This document shows, in pieces, positions 30,340-39,386 of a stretch of DNA of 41,772 nt. The first letter of the stretch is position 1. Each line of letters opens with the position of its first letter. Below the pieces are notes generated by a model that saw only the letters and a list, made by a program, of their open reading frames with translations, had not been told where the DNA came from and did not search any database. This stretch comes from Planctomycetota bacterium. GTDB taxonomy: Bacteria > Planctomycetota > Planctomycetia > Pirellulales > UBA1268. Where the stretch lies: NCBI GenBank assembly GCA_029978905.1, contig JAPOIM010000039.1, positions 1 through 41,772 of the forward strand, read 5' to 3'. Both the position numbers and the translations under genes were made by a program.

Positions 30340-33300
30340 TGTTCGCGGTTTGCTCGATGACCCCCAGAAGGCAGCAGCCTGGGCCAGGGGGATCGGCCTT
30401 GTCGATGCAGCCTCGGCGTCGTCCTCGCTCGTGGCGATTGCCGAACGGGGTGTGCCGCTCGACCTGCTGGCGAGTCTCGTCACCCAACTCGAGGCGTTGC
30501 TGCCAAGCCTGCCGGCACCGGATGCGGCGCTGCGGTCGCTCAGCCAATACCTCGAAGCCGTCCGCAGCCCGATTGCGGAAGCGGCTCTCTTTCAACGCGA
30601 TCCAGGGTCGCTGACGATCCTGATGAAGATCCTCTCCGCCAGTCCGTATCTGGCCTGGGTGGTGATCGGCGATCCGGAAGCCTGGGAAGAAGTGCGTCTC
30701 GGCGAGGGGCGGCCGGTGAAGCGGGCGTCGGTGATCGCGGAACTTGCTGCAGAGGTGGCAATGGTCACTGATGTGGACGCCGTGATGGCGGCCCTGCGGC
30801 GGTTCAAACGGCGCGAGATGTTGCGGATTGCCTACGGCGACATCGTTGTCGGGCAGCGGCTCGAAGTGGTGGTCGCGCAGATCTCGCACCTCGCGGATGC
30901 CGTCTTGGCAGCGGCGCTCGATGTCGCCTGGAAACGCGTGGCCACGCAGCGAGGAGAGCCACGCGATGCCCTTGGGCAGCCAGTGCGGTTGGCGGTGATG
31001 GCTCTGGGCAAACTCGGAGGTGTGGAACTCAACTACTCCAGCGACATCGACCTGGTCTTCGTATCGTCTGGTGACGGGCGGACCGACGGACCTCGGCCGA
31101 CGACCTGTGCCGAGTTTTTTGAACGGGTGGTGCGGGAGACCGTGCGACTCCTCGCTGAGCCCACCGGGCTTGGCATCGCCTACCGAGTGGATCTGCGGCT
31201 GCGGCCGCTCGGTTCGTCTGGCCCCGTCGTGATGCCAATCGAGGCCATGCTGCAGTATTTCGACATGCAGGGACGCACCTGGGAGCGGCAGGCGTGGATC
31301 AAGGCCCGCGTGGCGGCGGGAGATGAGGCCCTCGGGAAGCAGCTCCTCGCGGATCTCGAGCCGTGGATCTATCGCCGCTGGCTTACGCGGGCTGACATCA
31401 GCGGTATCAAAGCGCTCAAACGCCGCATCGAACACCGGGCCAGCCGTGAGGGGGATGACCAGCGAGATGTGAAGGTGGGCCGCGGTGGGATTCGCGACGT
31501 GGAGACCACGATTCAGTTCTTGCAACTGCTCAGCGGTGGCGACACGCCTGAGGTGCGCACCGGCAACACGCTGGAAGCGATTCGCCGGCTGAGCGAAACC
31601 GGCGGGCTGACCGACAAAGAACGTGAGGTGCTCGAGCGGACCTACACCCTCCTCCGCACAGTCGAGCATCGTCTGCAGATCCTCTTTGACACGCAGACGC
31701 ACGCGCTCCCGGAAACGACCGTTGCGCGGGAGGCGCTCGCCGTGCGGATGGGGCATCCTCCCGGAGCCGAGGGGCTCGCCGCCTTCAATCGCGAGTTGGA
31801 GGAGGCGACGCGTCTCAACCGCACGATCCTCGACCACCTGCTCCATGACGCGTTTCCTGGTGAGGAAGAACCAGAGCCCGAGACCGACCTTGTGCTTGAC
31901 CCCGATCCGTCGGAGACGCAGGTGCATGACCTGCTCGGTCGCCACAGGTTTCGTGATCCGATGGCAGCCTATCGGCATCTCTGTTCGCTCGGGGAGGAGA
32001 AGGTGCGCTTCCTCTCCTCTCGTCGCTGCCGGCATTTTCTGGCAGCCATCGCGCCGCGACTGCTGGCCGCGATCAGCACGACGCCTGAGCCCGATGCGAC
32101 GCTCGTGAATCTCGCGCGGGTCAGCGAGTCTCTCGGAGGCAAAGGCGTGTTATGGGAACTGATGAGTTCCCATCCCAGGTCGCTCGATCTCTACGTTCGG
32201 CTGTGCGCGTCGAGCCCCTATCTCTCTGGGTTGCTGATCGGGAACCCTGGGATGATTGACGACCTGCTCGACAGCCTGCTGCTGGGCAGGCTTCCGACCC
32301 CTGACGAACTCGATGCGTTGCTAGGCGATTGGTGCCGCGGGGCGGTCGACCCTGAGCCGATCCTGCATGCCTTCAAAGCATCCCAGCAGCTGCGTGTGGG
32401 CGTGGGCGACATTCTCGGGAAGCAAGACGTCACCGCGACCACACGCACCCTCACGGGAGTGGCCGAAGCCATTCTCAAGTGGCTCGTGGCAGACGAGGAA
32501 GCGAAGCTCGTGGAGCGGCTTGGTGAGCCGATGGCCGCGCATGCCGATGATGCGACGGCTGGCGAGCGTGCGACTGCCGTGGTGCTGGCGATGGGGAAGT
32601 TTGGCGGCCACGAGATGAACTATCACAGTGACGTCGACCTGGTGTTTCTCTACGACCACGACGGCGCCACGTTGCCTGCTCGCCGCACGCGTCGCAGCAC
32701 CGAAACCACCACCAACTCGCATTTCTTCGGCACGCTGGCCCAGCGCGTGATGAAAGCAGCCAGTGCCTTTGGCCCTCATGGTCGTCTTTACGAGGTCGAC
32801 TCGCGGCTGCGTCCAAGTGGGAAAAGTGGGCCGGCGGCGATCTCGCTCGATGCCTTCGCGCAGTACTTCGCCGAGGATGGCCCCGCCGCCGACTGGGAGC
32901 GACAAGCCCTCACCAAAGCACGCGTCGTCGTTGGATCCGCGACGGCCACACAACGGGTGCAGGAGATCATCGACCAAGCTGCCTTCGGGCATCACTGGGG
33001 AGCAGCCGCCATCGATGGGATCCGAGAGATGCGGCTGCGGATGCAAAAGGGCGCCGCCAATGCCAACCTCAAACGCGGCCCTGGCGGTGTGGCCGACATC
33101 GAGTTTCTCGTGCAGATGCTTCAGCTGGTCCACGGAGGGAGCAATCGGTCCCTGCGGACCACCGAGACGCTGGCTGGGCTGATGGCATTGCACGCGGCGA
33201 GGCATCTCACGCAGGAATCGTTTGAGTTTTTCGAGACGGCCTACCGCGTGCTGAGGTCAATCGAAGGTCGCCTTCGCCTGCTCAACGCGACGGCACGGCA

Positions 33301-33457
33301 CGATTTTCCGAAGTCACCGGAAGAGCGGCAGAAACTCGCGCATCTCCTCGGCTACGAACGCCCCGAGTTGCTCGAAGAAGATGTGCGGCAACTCACCACC
33401 CGCACCCGCGCCGAGTTCGACGCGATCTTCGCTGCAGCGGCTCGCGACGCCGGCTGA
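30323..33457 (+). CDS. glnE: Bifunctional glutamine synthetase adenylyltransferase/deadenylase
   Basis: A 1044-residue protein with the GlnE arrangement of two nucleotidyltransferase domains. The N-terminal one has MALGKLGGVELNYSSDIDLVF with the metal-binding DxD (SDIDL), DLRLRPLGSSGPVVM and WERQAWIKARV. The C-terminal one has MGKFGGHEMNYHSDVDLVFLYD, DSRLRPSGKSGPAAISL and WERQALTKARVV. Both keep their catalytic acidic pair, so adenylylating and deadenylylating activities are probably intact. The enzyme tunes glutamine synthetase to nitrogen status through PII. Length exceeds E. coli GlnE by about 100 residues, partly at the N-terminus. The ATG at 30323 overlaps the miaB end (17 bp), suggesting coupled translation. 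No glnA or glnB lies in the window. Confidence 0.95.
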   Translation: MPTPPDVRGLLDDPQKAAAWARGIGLVDAASASSSLVAIAERGVPLDLLASLVTQLEALLPSLPAPDAALRSLSQYLEAVRSPIAEAALFQRDPGSLTILMKILSASPYLAWVVIGDPEAWEEVRLGEGRPVKRASVIAELAAEVAMVTDVDAVMAALRRFKRREMLRIAYGDIVVGQRLEVVVAQISHLADAVLAAALDVAWKRVATQRGEPRDALGQPVRLAVMALGKLGGVELNYSSDIDLVFVSSGDGRTDGPRPTTCAEFFERVVRETVRLLAEPTGLGIAYRVDLRLRPLGSSGPVVMPIEAMLQYFDMQGRTWERQAWIKARVAAGDEALGKQLLADLEPWIYRRWLTRADISGIKALKRRIEHRASREGDDQRDVKVGRGGIRDVETTIQFLQLLSGGDTPEVRTGNTLEAIRRLSETGGLTDKEREVLERTYTLLRTVEHRLQILFDTQTHALPETTVAREALAVRMGHPPGAEGLAAFNRELEEATRLNRTILDHLLHDAFPGEEEPEPETDLVLDPDPSETQVHDLLGRHRFRDPMAAYRHLCSLGEEKVRFLSSRRCRHFLAAIAPRLLAAISTTPEPDATLVNLARVSESLGGKGVLWELMSSHPRSLDLYVRLCASSPYLSGLLIGNPGMIDDLLDSLLLGRLPTPDELDALLGDWCRGAVDPEPILHAFKASQQLRVGVGDILGKQDVTATTRTLTGVAEAILKWLVADEEAKLVERLGEPMAAHADDATAGERATAVVLAMGKFGGHEMNYHSDVDLVFLYDHDGATLPARRTRRSTETTTNSHFFGTLAQRVMKAASAFGPHGRLYEVDSRLRPSGKSGPAAISLDAFAQYFAEDGPAADWERQALTKARVVVGSATATQRVQEIIDQAAFGHHWGAAAIDGIREMRLRMQKGAANANLKRGPGGVADIEFLVQMLQLVHGGSNRSLRTTETLAGLMALHAARHLTQESFEFFETAYRVLRSIEGRLRLLNATARHDFPKSPEERQKLAHLLGYERPELLEEDVRQLTTRTRAEFDAIFAAAARDAG

Positions 33458-33469
33458 CGAGCGTGACGG

Positions 33470-33570
33470 GAGCGGAGGCCCGACGGTCGGGGAAAGGCGA
33501 AGAGCGTGGGAATATCCTTTCCCGGCGATGAGGCTTTTACCGCCGACGGGCCGAAGCGGGGCAATCCGCT
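33470..33570 (-). repeat. Diverged copy of the dispersed repeat
   Basis: The reverse complement aligns along most of the unit found at 19136 and 22749. The best block reads GTAAAAGCCTCATCGCCGGG here against GCAAAAGTCTCGTCGCTGGG at 19136, continuing through CCCACGCTC and CCCGACC. It is much more diverged than the other copies. Confidence 0.55.
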
Positions 33571-33596
33571 CGGGGCGAGCCCAATGCCCCTGCTCG

Positions 33597-33704
33597 GGAC
33601 GTTCGCTGCGGGCATCGTGCCCTTCGCTCACTGCATGTCCGCGTCGCTTTCGTGGTCCGCTCAGGGTGAGCCCAGTGCTGCCCCACCGGACGTTCGCTGC
33701 GGGC
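33597..33704. repeat. 17-bp direct repeat pair
   Basis: GGACGTTCGCTGCGGGC occurs at 33597-33613 and again at 33688-33704, 91 bp apart. Confidence 0.9.
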
Positions 33705-33798
33705 CCTCCAGGCCCTCACTCACTCGAAGATCCGCTTCGCTTTCGCCCTCCAGGCTTCGCTCGCGTATCTACGCCGTTGAGTCAGCACCGGGCTCACC
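33665..33798. repeat. 16-bp imperfect inverted repeat pair
   Basis: 33665-33680 is the reverse complement of 33783-33798 with one mismatch; the arms are 102 bp apart. Confidence 0.85.
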
Positions 33799-33868
33799 CC
33801 TCGCTCAAAGTTGGGAAGTCAGCAAGTGCGTCTCGCGCGGGCCGGAGCGGTTCACCACGGCCCCAGCG

Positions 33869-35752
33869 CTACCCGCTCGCCTGCGAGGCGACCCGTTGCT
33901 TTTCGTGGTCGAGGCGGCGGCGGTTGTAGGCGGCGATCACCTCTTTGCGGCGGAGCACGCCGAGGAGTTTGCCGTGATCGTCAGGGACGACGACGGGGAG
34001 TTCGTCGACATTGAGTGAAGTGAACTTGCCGAGCGCCGTGTTGAGGTCGTCGTCGGGGCGGACGGTGACCACGCGGCTCTTCATCACGTCGCGAGCGTTG
34101 GCGATCTTCCAGATCGTGTCGTCGTAGAGATAGCTGCGAACATCCTCTGAGGAAAAGATGCCGATCATGCTGCCGGCGTCGTCGACGACGGGGAAGTACC
34201 GCTGCGTGCTCTCGGCGAGGGCGTGCACGATGCCCTCGAGCGTGGTGCCTTCGTGGATGAGTCGCAGGTGCCGGTCTTTGCGATAGACATCTTCCACGTA
34301 GATCCCTTCGAGCACGTCGACAAAGAAATCGCCACGATGGGCGGGCGAGTCGAGCCGCGTGGGTACCTGCTTCACGTAGAGCGTCCAGCGGCGACCTAGG
34401 AGGAAGGTGAGCGTGGAGACCCAGAGCGTTGGGAGGAGCAGGGCGTAGCCACCGGTCATCTCGCTGACCATCAAGACGGTCGAAAGAGGCGCTCGGGCGC
34501 AGCCGGAGAAGAAGCCGGCCATGCCCACGACCGCGAAGGCCTGAGGCTGCCGCACGAGCTCTGGCCACCATTCGTGAAACATCTGGCCGAGAGCGGATCC
34601 CAGGCAGCCGCCGATCACCATGGAGGGGCCGAACACACCGCCAGAGCCACCGGAGCTGATCGTCAGGCTGGTGGTGAGAATCTTCACAAGCGCGACGACC
34701 AGCAGCAGCGGCACCGCCACGCTGGCCGTGGTGCCAAGGCTCTTTTGGAGCGTGCCGTAGCCACTGCCAAGCACCGAGAGCGCGTCGAGATTCTGGTCAA
34801 AGGCCTGGTAGACACCGAGGCCCACGAGGCCGGCGAGCGTCGCGCCGATCATTGGCTTCACGTGCGGCGGCAGGGGCAGTCGCTTGAAAAGCGCGTGAAT
34901 GCCGTAGAAGGTGCGGATATAGAGCACGCCGGCGAGCACGAGCACGATCGCCATCGCACCGTAGGGAAGCAACTCGAGGGGGGAGCCAATTTCGTAGGCG
35001 ATGGGCTTGCCAAACAAGGGTGTGAACCGCAGCGACGGTGGCAGCCACAGGCAAAACACGGAGTAGGCCACCGTGGAAGAAATGGCAGCCGGCACGATCG
35101 CGTCGCTCTCGAGGTCGGCGTCGCGGTAGAGGATTTCGCCAGCGAAGACGGCGCCTGCCAGCGGAGCGCGGAAGATCGCTCCCACGCCTGCCCCCATGCC
35201 CGCGGCGAGGAGGATCCGGCGATCTCGCGGCGAGAGGCGGAGAATGCCTCCCAGGAACGAGCCGAAGCCTGCGCCAATTTGAGCAATCGGCCCTTCGCGG
35301 CCCGCGGATCCACCCGTGCCGAGGGTGATTGCCGACGCGATGGTTTTCACCAGCGGCGTGCGGGCGCGGATCTCACCGCGCTTGTTGTGAAACGCATCGA
35401 TCGCCGCATCCGTACCGTGCCCCTCGGCTTCCGGAGCAAACGTGTAGACGAGCAAGCCCGAGGCGAGGCCCCCCGCAGCCATCACGGCCAAGAGCATCCA
35501 GGGGCGAAGAGCCCCTGCGTTGTCGTGCGGAAAGATCGAGCCCTCCGCTTCCGCTTCACCCGGCTGGAAATGGGCGACTTCAGCCAGGGCATAGTGCTGG
35601 ACGACCTGACCGGTGAGGTGGAAGGCGATGCCGCCGATGCCAGCGACGAGACCAATCACCGCAGAGAGGATGAACCACTTGCCAGTGGACTCAAGATCGA
35701 ACTGCCGGATCGCGGAGGCGAGGTAGTTCAAGGGAGCGGCGGTTCGATCCAA
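33869..35752 (-). CDS. CLC-type chloride channel/antiporter with C-terminal CBS pair
   Basis: A 627-residue membrane protein. The CLC core has GHGTDAAI (the GSGIP-equivalent filter, with His112 in place of Ser, as in many bacterial homologues), GGSAGREGPIAQIGAG with the gating Glu153, and SGGSGGVFGPSMVIGG with the second filter element, along with about ten membrane segments. A CBS pair follows, approximately from residue 485 to the end (LRLIHEGTTLEGIVHALAE, FPVVDDAGSMIGIFS, VVTVRPDDDLNTALGKF, ELPVVVPDDHGKLLGV), which may sense nucleotides. The reading frame begins at TTG (35752); no ATG or GTG is available upstream in frame before a stop, and the first membrane helix follows soon after. It probably exchanges chloride for protons or serves acid resistance. 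Confidence 0.9.
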   Translation of the reverse strand: MDRTAAPLNYLASAIRQFDLESTGKWFILSAVIGLVAGIGGIAFHLTGQVVQHYALAEVAHFQPGEAEAEGSIFPHDNAGALRPWMLLAVMAAGGLASGLLVYTFAPEAEGHGTDAAIDAFHNKRGEIRARTPLVKTIASAITLGTGGSAGREGPIAQIGAGFGSFLGGILRLSPRDRRILLAAGMGAGVGAIFRAPLAGAVFAGEILYRDADLESDAIVPAAISSTVAYSVFCLWLPPSLRFTPLFGKPIAYEIGSPLELLPYGAMAIVLVLAGVLYIRTFYGIHALFKRLPLPPHVKPMIGATLAGLVGLGVYQAFDQNLDALSVLGSGYGTLQKSLGTTASVAVPLLLVVALVKILTTSLTISSGGSGGVFGPSMVIGGCLGSALGQMFHEWWPELVRQPQAFAVVGMAGFFSGCARAPLSTVLMVSEMTGGYALLLPTLWVSTLTFLLGRRWTLYVKQVPTRLDSPAHRGDFFVDVLEGIYVEDVYRKDRHLRLIHEGTTLEGIVHALAESTQRYFPVVDDAGSMIGIFSSEDVRSYLYDDTIWKIANARDVMKSRVVTVRPDDDLNTALGKFTSLNVDELPVVVPDDHGKLLGVLRRKEVIAAYNRRRLDHEKQRVASQASG

Positions 35753-35822
35753 GGGAAGAAATACCGGTGTGCGTCACTGGCACAAGCCAGCAGCATACCA
35801 CACTCCCCTGGAGAATCTGACC

Positions 35823-35840
35823 GGCGGCTCGAAGGCCGCC
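35823..35840 (-). terminator. Hairpin after the small membrane protein gene
   Basis: A perfect 6-bp GC stem (35823-35828 with 35835-35840) lies 27 nt beyond the stop codon at 35867 on the minus strand. No U-tract follows on that strand, so it is a weak terminator or an mRNA end stabiliser. Confidence 0.35.
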
Positions 35841-35866
35841 TTTCACGTCTGCCATCGGCAGTCAGA

Positions 35867-36172
35867 TCAGCGATCGTAGTGGGAGGATTTCCCCGAGGAA
35901 CCGGAGCCTGAGCCCATGGAGAGGCTCTTCAGCGTGAGCACGGAGCCCACCGACATCAGGGCCAGTCCCAACCAGGTTGGCGGTTCGACCACCTTGCGAG
36001 CCGCCACATCCGGCCATGCGGCGATCGTGCGTTCAGGCACTTTCCCCATCTGGGCGGCGATGAAGCGGCTTGAGCCCTCACTCAGCGTGAACGACTGCAC
36101 GACGCGAAACTGGACTCCCATGAAGAAGAACACCAGCCCGACGAGCAAGAGATAACTGCGTTTGAGTGGCAC
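35867..36172 (-). CDS. Small membrane protein, function unknown
   Basis: A 101-residue protein with two membrane segments, about residues 5-21 (YLLLVGLVFFFMGVQF) and about 67-85 (TWLGLALMSVGSVLTLKSL). Between them is a polar loop of about 45 residues (GSSRFIAAQMGKVPERTIAAWPDVAARKVVEPP), and the C-terminus is Ser/Gly-rich. Both ends are probably on the same side. It starts at GTG with AGGGGG 8 nt upstream. No family was recognised. It precedes the CLC gene on the same strand, 114 bp away. Confidence 0.65.
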   Translation of the reverse strand: MPLKRSYLLLVGLVFFFMGVQFRVVQSFTLSEGSSRFIAAQMGKVPERTIAAWPDVAARKVVEPPTWLGLALMSVGSVLTLKSLSMGSGSGSSGKSSHYDR

Positions 36173-36466
36173 GTCCCGAGCCCCCTGTCACTCCCGCGGT
36201 CATCGCGGAAGGCGTCCTAAATGCGCTCAATAACGACTTCTTTAAAATCGGTTGCCGTCGCCAGCGGCGTGCAGCAATCCTGTCGGGCATACGGTTTTGC
36301 GCGTTTATCGTGGGGTAACGATTTGGTGGGCTGGGAGGTTTAGGGAGGAGCCGGTCGACTTTCCGGAAAAATCCTGCGGAATCGATTGTGACGATGCCGA
36401 TGACCCTTTGCGTATGACCCACCTGTAGGTGTGGGTTCGTCAACAGGGGTGCCGTGCGAGACAGCC

Positions 36467-37972
36467 ATGCGTCAATCGACTCGAGTTCACGGGTTTGCCA
36501 AACCGACCATTTCAGCAGTGTCGTTGCGACCGGCGCGATGGTCGCTCGGCATGATGCTCACCGCGACGGCGCTCTCAGGATCTCTCGCCGACGTCGCGCT
36601 TGGCCAGGCCCCCGCAGCGCCGGTGCCGGCGAGCGTGATGGCACAGCCCCAGCGGGATGTCGGTCCCCTCGACACTCTCGATGACGCGGGGCTCCCTGAC
36701 GGCGTGTTCTCGTTTGAAGAGGAGGCGGGTGGTGGTCCGGTGGTCTCGGCAGACGAACTGATTGACCCGGCGACCGGGGCGGTGATCGGAGGTGGCGATG
36801 CCGACTTCGATCTGGAGATGCGCGAACTCGAGGTGGCCGTCGACGCCGCCGAGGTGCTCAACGTCTCGGCAAAGCCCGCGGGTTGGATGCTCGATCAATC
36901 GGCGTTGGAAGAGATCCCCTACTCCGCGAGTTCCGGCCGGTGGTTCAACGACGGACGCTGGTATGCGTCGGGCGAATCGCTCTGGCTTGATCGCAGCCGC
37001 GCCTATCGCCGCACGATCGCCATCGACACGGCGTTGCTGCCGCCCCCGCCGTACGACCCCGCGAACATCGACGACTATCCGCTCCGATACAAAGACGTCG
37101 CCAAGCCCTTCAACGTGGCGCCTGGGGCTCGAGCAACGATCGGTCGCAATCTCGGCCGAGACTACCTCAACCGTGATCGTTCGATGGAGTTCACCTACTA
37201 CGGTGGCATGACGTACGAGCAAACGGACGGGTGGAATGCCCTCGGTGTGGCGGGTGATCCGAACACGCTCGTGACACCACTTGGGTTGCGGGTGCCGGGC
37301 TACAACGGTGCCGGATACTACACGACCGCCTTCAACTCCGACTTCAACAGCTACGAGTGGAACTTCAAGCTCCGTCGTCGGCTCGGCCGCGACAAGATGG
37401 TGATGATGCCCAACGGCGAGTGGTCGCGGCATTCGGAGCGGGCGTTCCTACCAGCAGGTTTTGTTGGTATCCGTTTGGCCAACGTCAACGAAGACTTTTT
37501 CTGGCAGAGCGGCCGCAACGGCGTCGACTTCTCCCAGTTTGGTGGTAACTACCAGATCCACACGGAGAACTGGCTGCTCGGCATGAACTTTGGCGGTGAA
37601 CTCATCAGCCAAAACGAGTTCTTCTGGTGGGGCCTGCGTGGTCGCGCTGCTCCCTGCCTCTCCTTTGCCTCAGAGTCGCAGGCCAACATCAGTAACAACT
37701 ATGTGGACGCTCGCTTCGAAGAGGGTTCGCAAAACTGGACAGCGTCGGACACCACGACCGGTCCAGCCTTCCTCGGTGATCTCTCGCTGATGGCCGGCTT
37801 CAACGTCACCCCGAACCTCTCTTTCAAGGCTGGTTACGAGTTTCTCTGGGTCGCAGGCATTGCGACCGCAACCCGGCAGTACAACCTCGATCAGCGTCGA
37901 CAGGACCCGATTGACGCCGGTGGTCAAACCCTCTTTCAGGGACTCTCGTTCGGCTTTGAAGGCACCTGGTAA
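36467..37972 (+). CDS. Outer-membrane beta-barrel protein, BBP7/DUF1551-like
   Basis: A 501-residue secreted protein. A long, basic signal sequence ends near ADVALGQA. An acidic low-complexity region follows (about residues 45-130), then a region rich in aromatic, alternating strands: FTYYGGMTYEQTDGW, YEWNFKLRRRLGRDKM, FVGIRLANVNEDFFW, WLLGMNFGGELISQ, LSLMAGFNVTPNLSFKAGYEFLWV. The chain ends FEGTW with a C-terminal aromatic, as in outer-membrane barrels recognised by BamA. The pattern agrees with the planctomycete BBP7 group, of unknown function, perhaps porin-like. The ATG at 36467 is chosen over the GTG at 36431. The 294-bp gap upstream includes a short palindrome (CACCTGTAGGTG) about 50 nt before the start. 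Confidence 0.75.
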   Translation: MRQSTRVHGFAKPTISAVSLRPARWSLGMMLTATALSGSLADVALGQAPAAPVPASVMAQPQRDVGPLDTLDDAGLPDGVFSFEEEAGGGPVVSADELIDPATGAVIGGGDADFDLEMRELEVAVDAAEVLNVSAKPAGWMLDQSALEEIPYSASSGRWFNDGRWYASGESLWLDRSRAYRRTIAIDTALLPPPPYDPANIDDYPLRYKDVAKPFNVAPGARATIGRNLGRDYLNRDRSMEFTYYGGMTYEQTDGWNALGVAGDPNTLVTPLGLRVPGYNGAGYYTTAFNSDFNSYEWNFKLRRRLGRDKMVMMPNGEWSRHSERAFLPAGFVGIRLANVNEDFFWQSGRNGVDFSQFGGNYQIHTENWLLGMNFGGELISQNEFFWWGLRGRAAPCLSFASESQANISNNYVDARFEEGSQNWTASDTTTGPAFLGDLSLMAGFNVTPNLSFKAGYEFLWVAGIATATRQYNLDQRRQDPIDAGGQTLFQGLSFGFEGTW

Positions 37973-37981
37973 GCGTGCCCG

Positions 37982-39244
37982 TTACTCCGCTGCGGCGATC
38001 ACCATCGCCGCAGCCTGACCGGTGGCAGCGAAGTTGACCTTCATGGCGGTGCGAGGCCGGCCTGAGAGTGGGCTTCCGTGCACGACGTTCACGGGGCAGT
38101 CGGGATCTGGGGTTTCATAGTTGAGCGTGGGTGGCACCACGCCTTCGGCGAGTCCCAGCACGCTTGCCACCAGTTCCACCGTGCCCCCGCCCGCACCGAG
38201 GTGACCGAGCGATCCCTTGGGGGCCGTCACAGGAACGCTGCCAAGCTCTGCGGCAATCGCGGAAGCCTCCACGCGGTCCATCGCCACTGTACTCAACCCG
38301 TGGGCATTGACGTGGCCGAGGTCGCGAGTCTCCAGACCCGACTTCATCAGGCTGCCCCGGATCGCGGCGCGTAAGCCGCTTCCGGTGAGCGGTTGCTGCC
38401 CGCGGACCGGCTCGTGCCGGGCGGTGATGGCGAGCAGGCGGGCGTGGATGTGTGCGCCGCGTTTGACCGCATGTTCGAGCGATTCGAGCACGATCGAGCC
38501 CGCACCCTCGCCGTTGACGAGTCCGTCACGATTGCGGTCGAAGGGGCGTGAGGCCCGCTCCGCGTCGTCGTTGCGGTGGGAGAGGTCGTGTTCACAGCGA
38601 GCCACGATGGCCGTGGGATCGAGCCGGCAGCCGGTGCCCCCCGTGATCATCACATCAGCCCAGCCGCGTTCGATTACGCTCGCCGCCTCTGCGATCGCGA
38701 GCATGCTCGACACGTCGCCGAGCACAATCGAGTTGTTAGGGCCGCGGGCATCGTGGGCGATGGCAATGTGCGAGGCGGCCATGTTGGGCAGCAGTTTCAA
38801 GAGCCACAGCGGATAGAGCTCTTCCATCGCCGCCGTGCCCCACTTTTCAAAATCAAAGTGGCCGGAGGCGGAGCATCGCCGGTAGGTGCTTTCCAGGTCA
38901 TGCATGTCGGCATAGATCATGTCGCTGCCGAAGACCACGCCAAAGCGATCTGGTTCCACGCTGCCTGCGGTCAGGCCGGCATCCACCAGCGCGAGGTCGG
39001 CGGCGGCAAACCCCATTTGGATTTCGCGGCTCATCACCTTGAGGCTCTTGCGGGGGCGCACGTAGAGCTTGGGATCGAAGTCCACAATCTGCCCGCCAAA
39101 CTTCACCTCAAGCGCGGAGGTGTCGAAGGCGGTGATCGGGCGAATCCCGCTTTGGCCAGCTTGGAACTGCTCCCAAAAGGCTTCTCGACCAATGCCGAGT
39201 GGGCTGACAACGCCAAGGCCGGTGATCACGATCTCGCGGGACAT
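37982..39244 (-). CDS. Beta-ketoacyl synthase-like protein with Asp in place of catalytic Cys
   Basis: A 420-residue FabF-type condensing-enzyme fold (REIVITGLGVVSPLGIGREAFWEQF; length typical of KAS II). The active-site histidines His315 (NAHGLST) and His348 (KGSLGHLGAGGG) and Lys343 are kept, but the nucleophile position, Cys in ATACASG of FabF, is Asp177 (SIVLGDVSSMLAIAEA). Known KAS relatives without this Cys act as malonyl-ACP decarboxylases (KSQ) or chain-length factors, generally with Gln; Asp is rare. It therefore probably does not form an acyl-enzyme and may decarboxylate or regulate. No acyl carrier protein, KAS partner or other fab gene lies in the window. Downstream of hypE on the same strand after 142 bp. 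Confidence 0.85.
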   Translation of the reverse strand: MSREIVITGLGVVSPLGIGREAFWEQFQAGQSGIRPITAFDTSALEVKFGGQIVDFDPKLYVRPRKSLKVMSREIQMGFAAADLALVDAGLTAGSVEPDRFGVVFGSDMIYADMHDLESTYRRCSASGHFDFEKWGTAAMEELYPLWLLKLLPNMAASHIAIAHDARGPNNSIVLGDVSSMLAIAEAASVIERGWADVMITGGTGCRLDPTAIVARCEHDLSHRNDDAERASRPFDRNRDGLVNGEGAGSIVLESLEHAVKRGAHIHARLLAITARHEPVRGQQPLTGSGLRAAIRGSLMKSGLETRDLGHVNAHGLSTVAMDRVEASAIAAELGSVPVTAPKGSLGHLGAGGGTVELVASVLGLAEGVVPPTLNYETPDPDCPVNVVHGSPLSGRPRTAMKVNFAATGQAAAMVIAAAE

Positions 39245-39386
39245 GGGCTCAAAACGTGTTGATGGAGGCTCGATGGGCAGTGAGCTCGGCGATGCACCCG
39301 CCGCAGGTGCAGACGCCGCCTCTTTTCCTTTTGCGACATTTTGGGTCGCCGAACTGAACCCGATGTCGCCCAGCCGTTAGAACCCC

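Larger units (their letters stand above)
33458..33868. other. Repeat-rich gene-free region
   Basis: No gene was seen between glnE and the CLC gene. It contains a diverged inverted copy of the dispersed repeat (33470-33570), a 17-bp direct repeat (33597-33613, 33688-33704) and a 16-bp inverted repeat with one mismatch (33665-33680, 33783-33798). All lie between two convergent genes. Confidence 0.7.

Noticed and set aside
30044-32035. 663-codon open frame antisense to miaB and glnE
   Set aside because: Arg/His/Pro-rich shadow of two well recognised genes.
33869-35752. GHG in place of GSG in the CLC filter as a novelty
   Set aside because: Many bacterial CLC proteins carry GHG at this place, so it is not unusual.
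34574-35911. 445-codon open frame antisense to the CLC gene
   Set aside because: Low-complexity shadow of a clear membrane protein gene.
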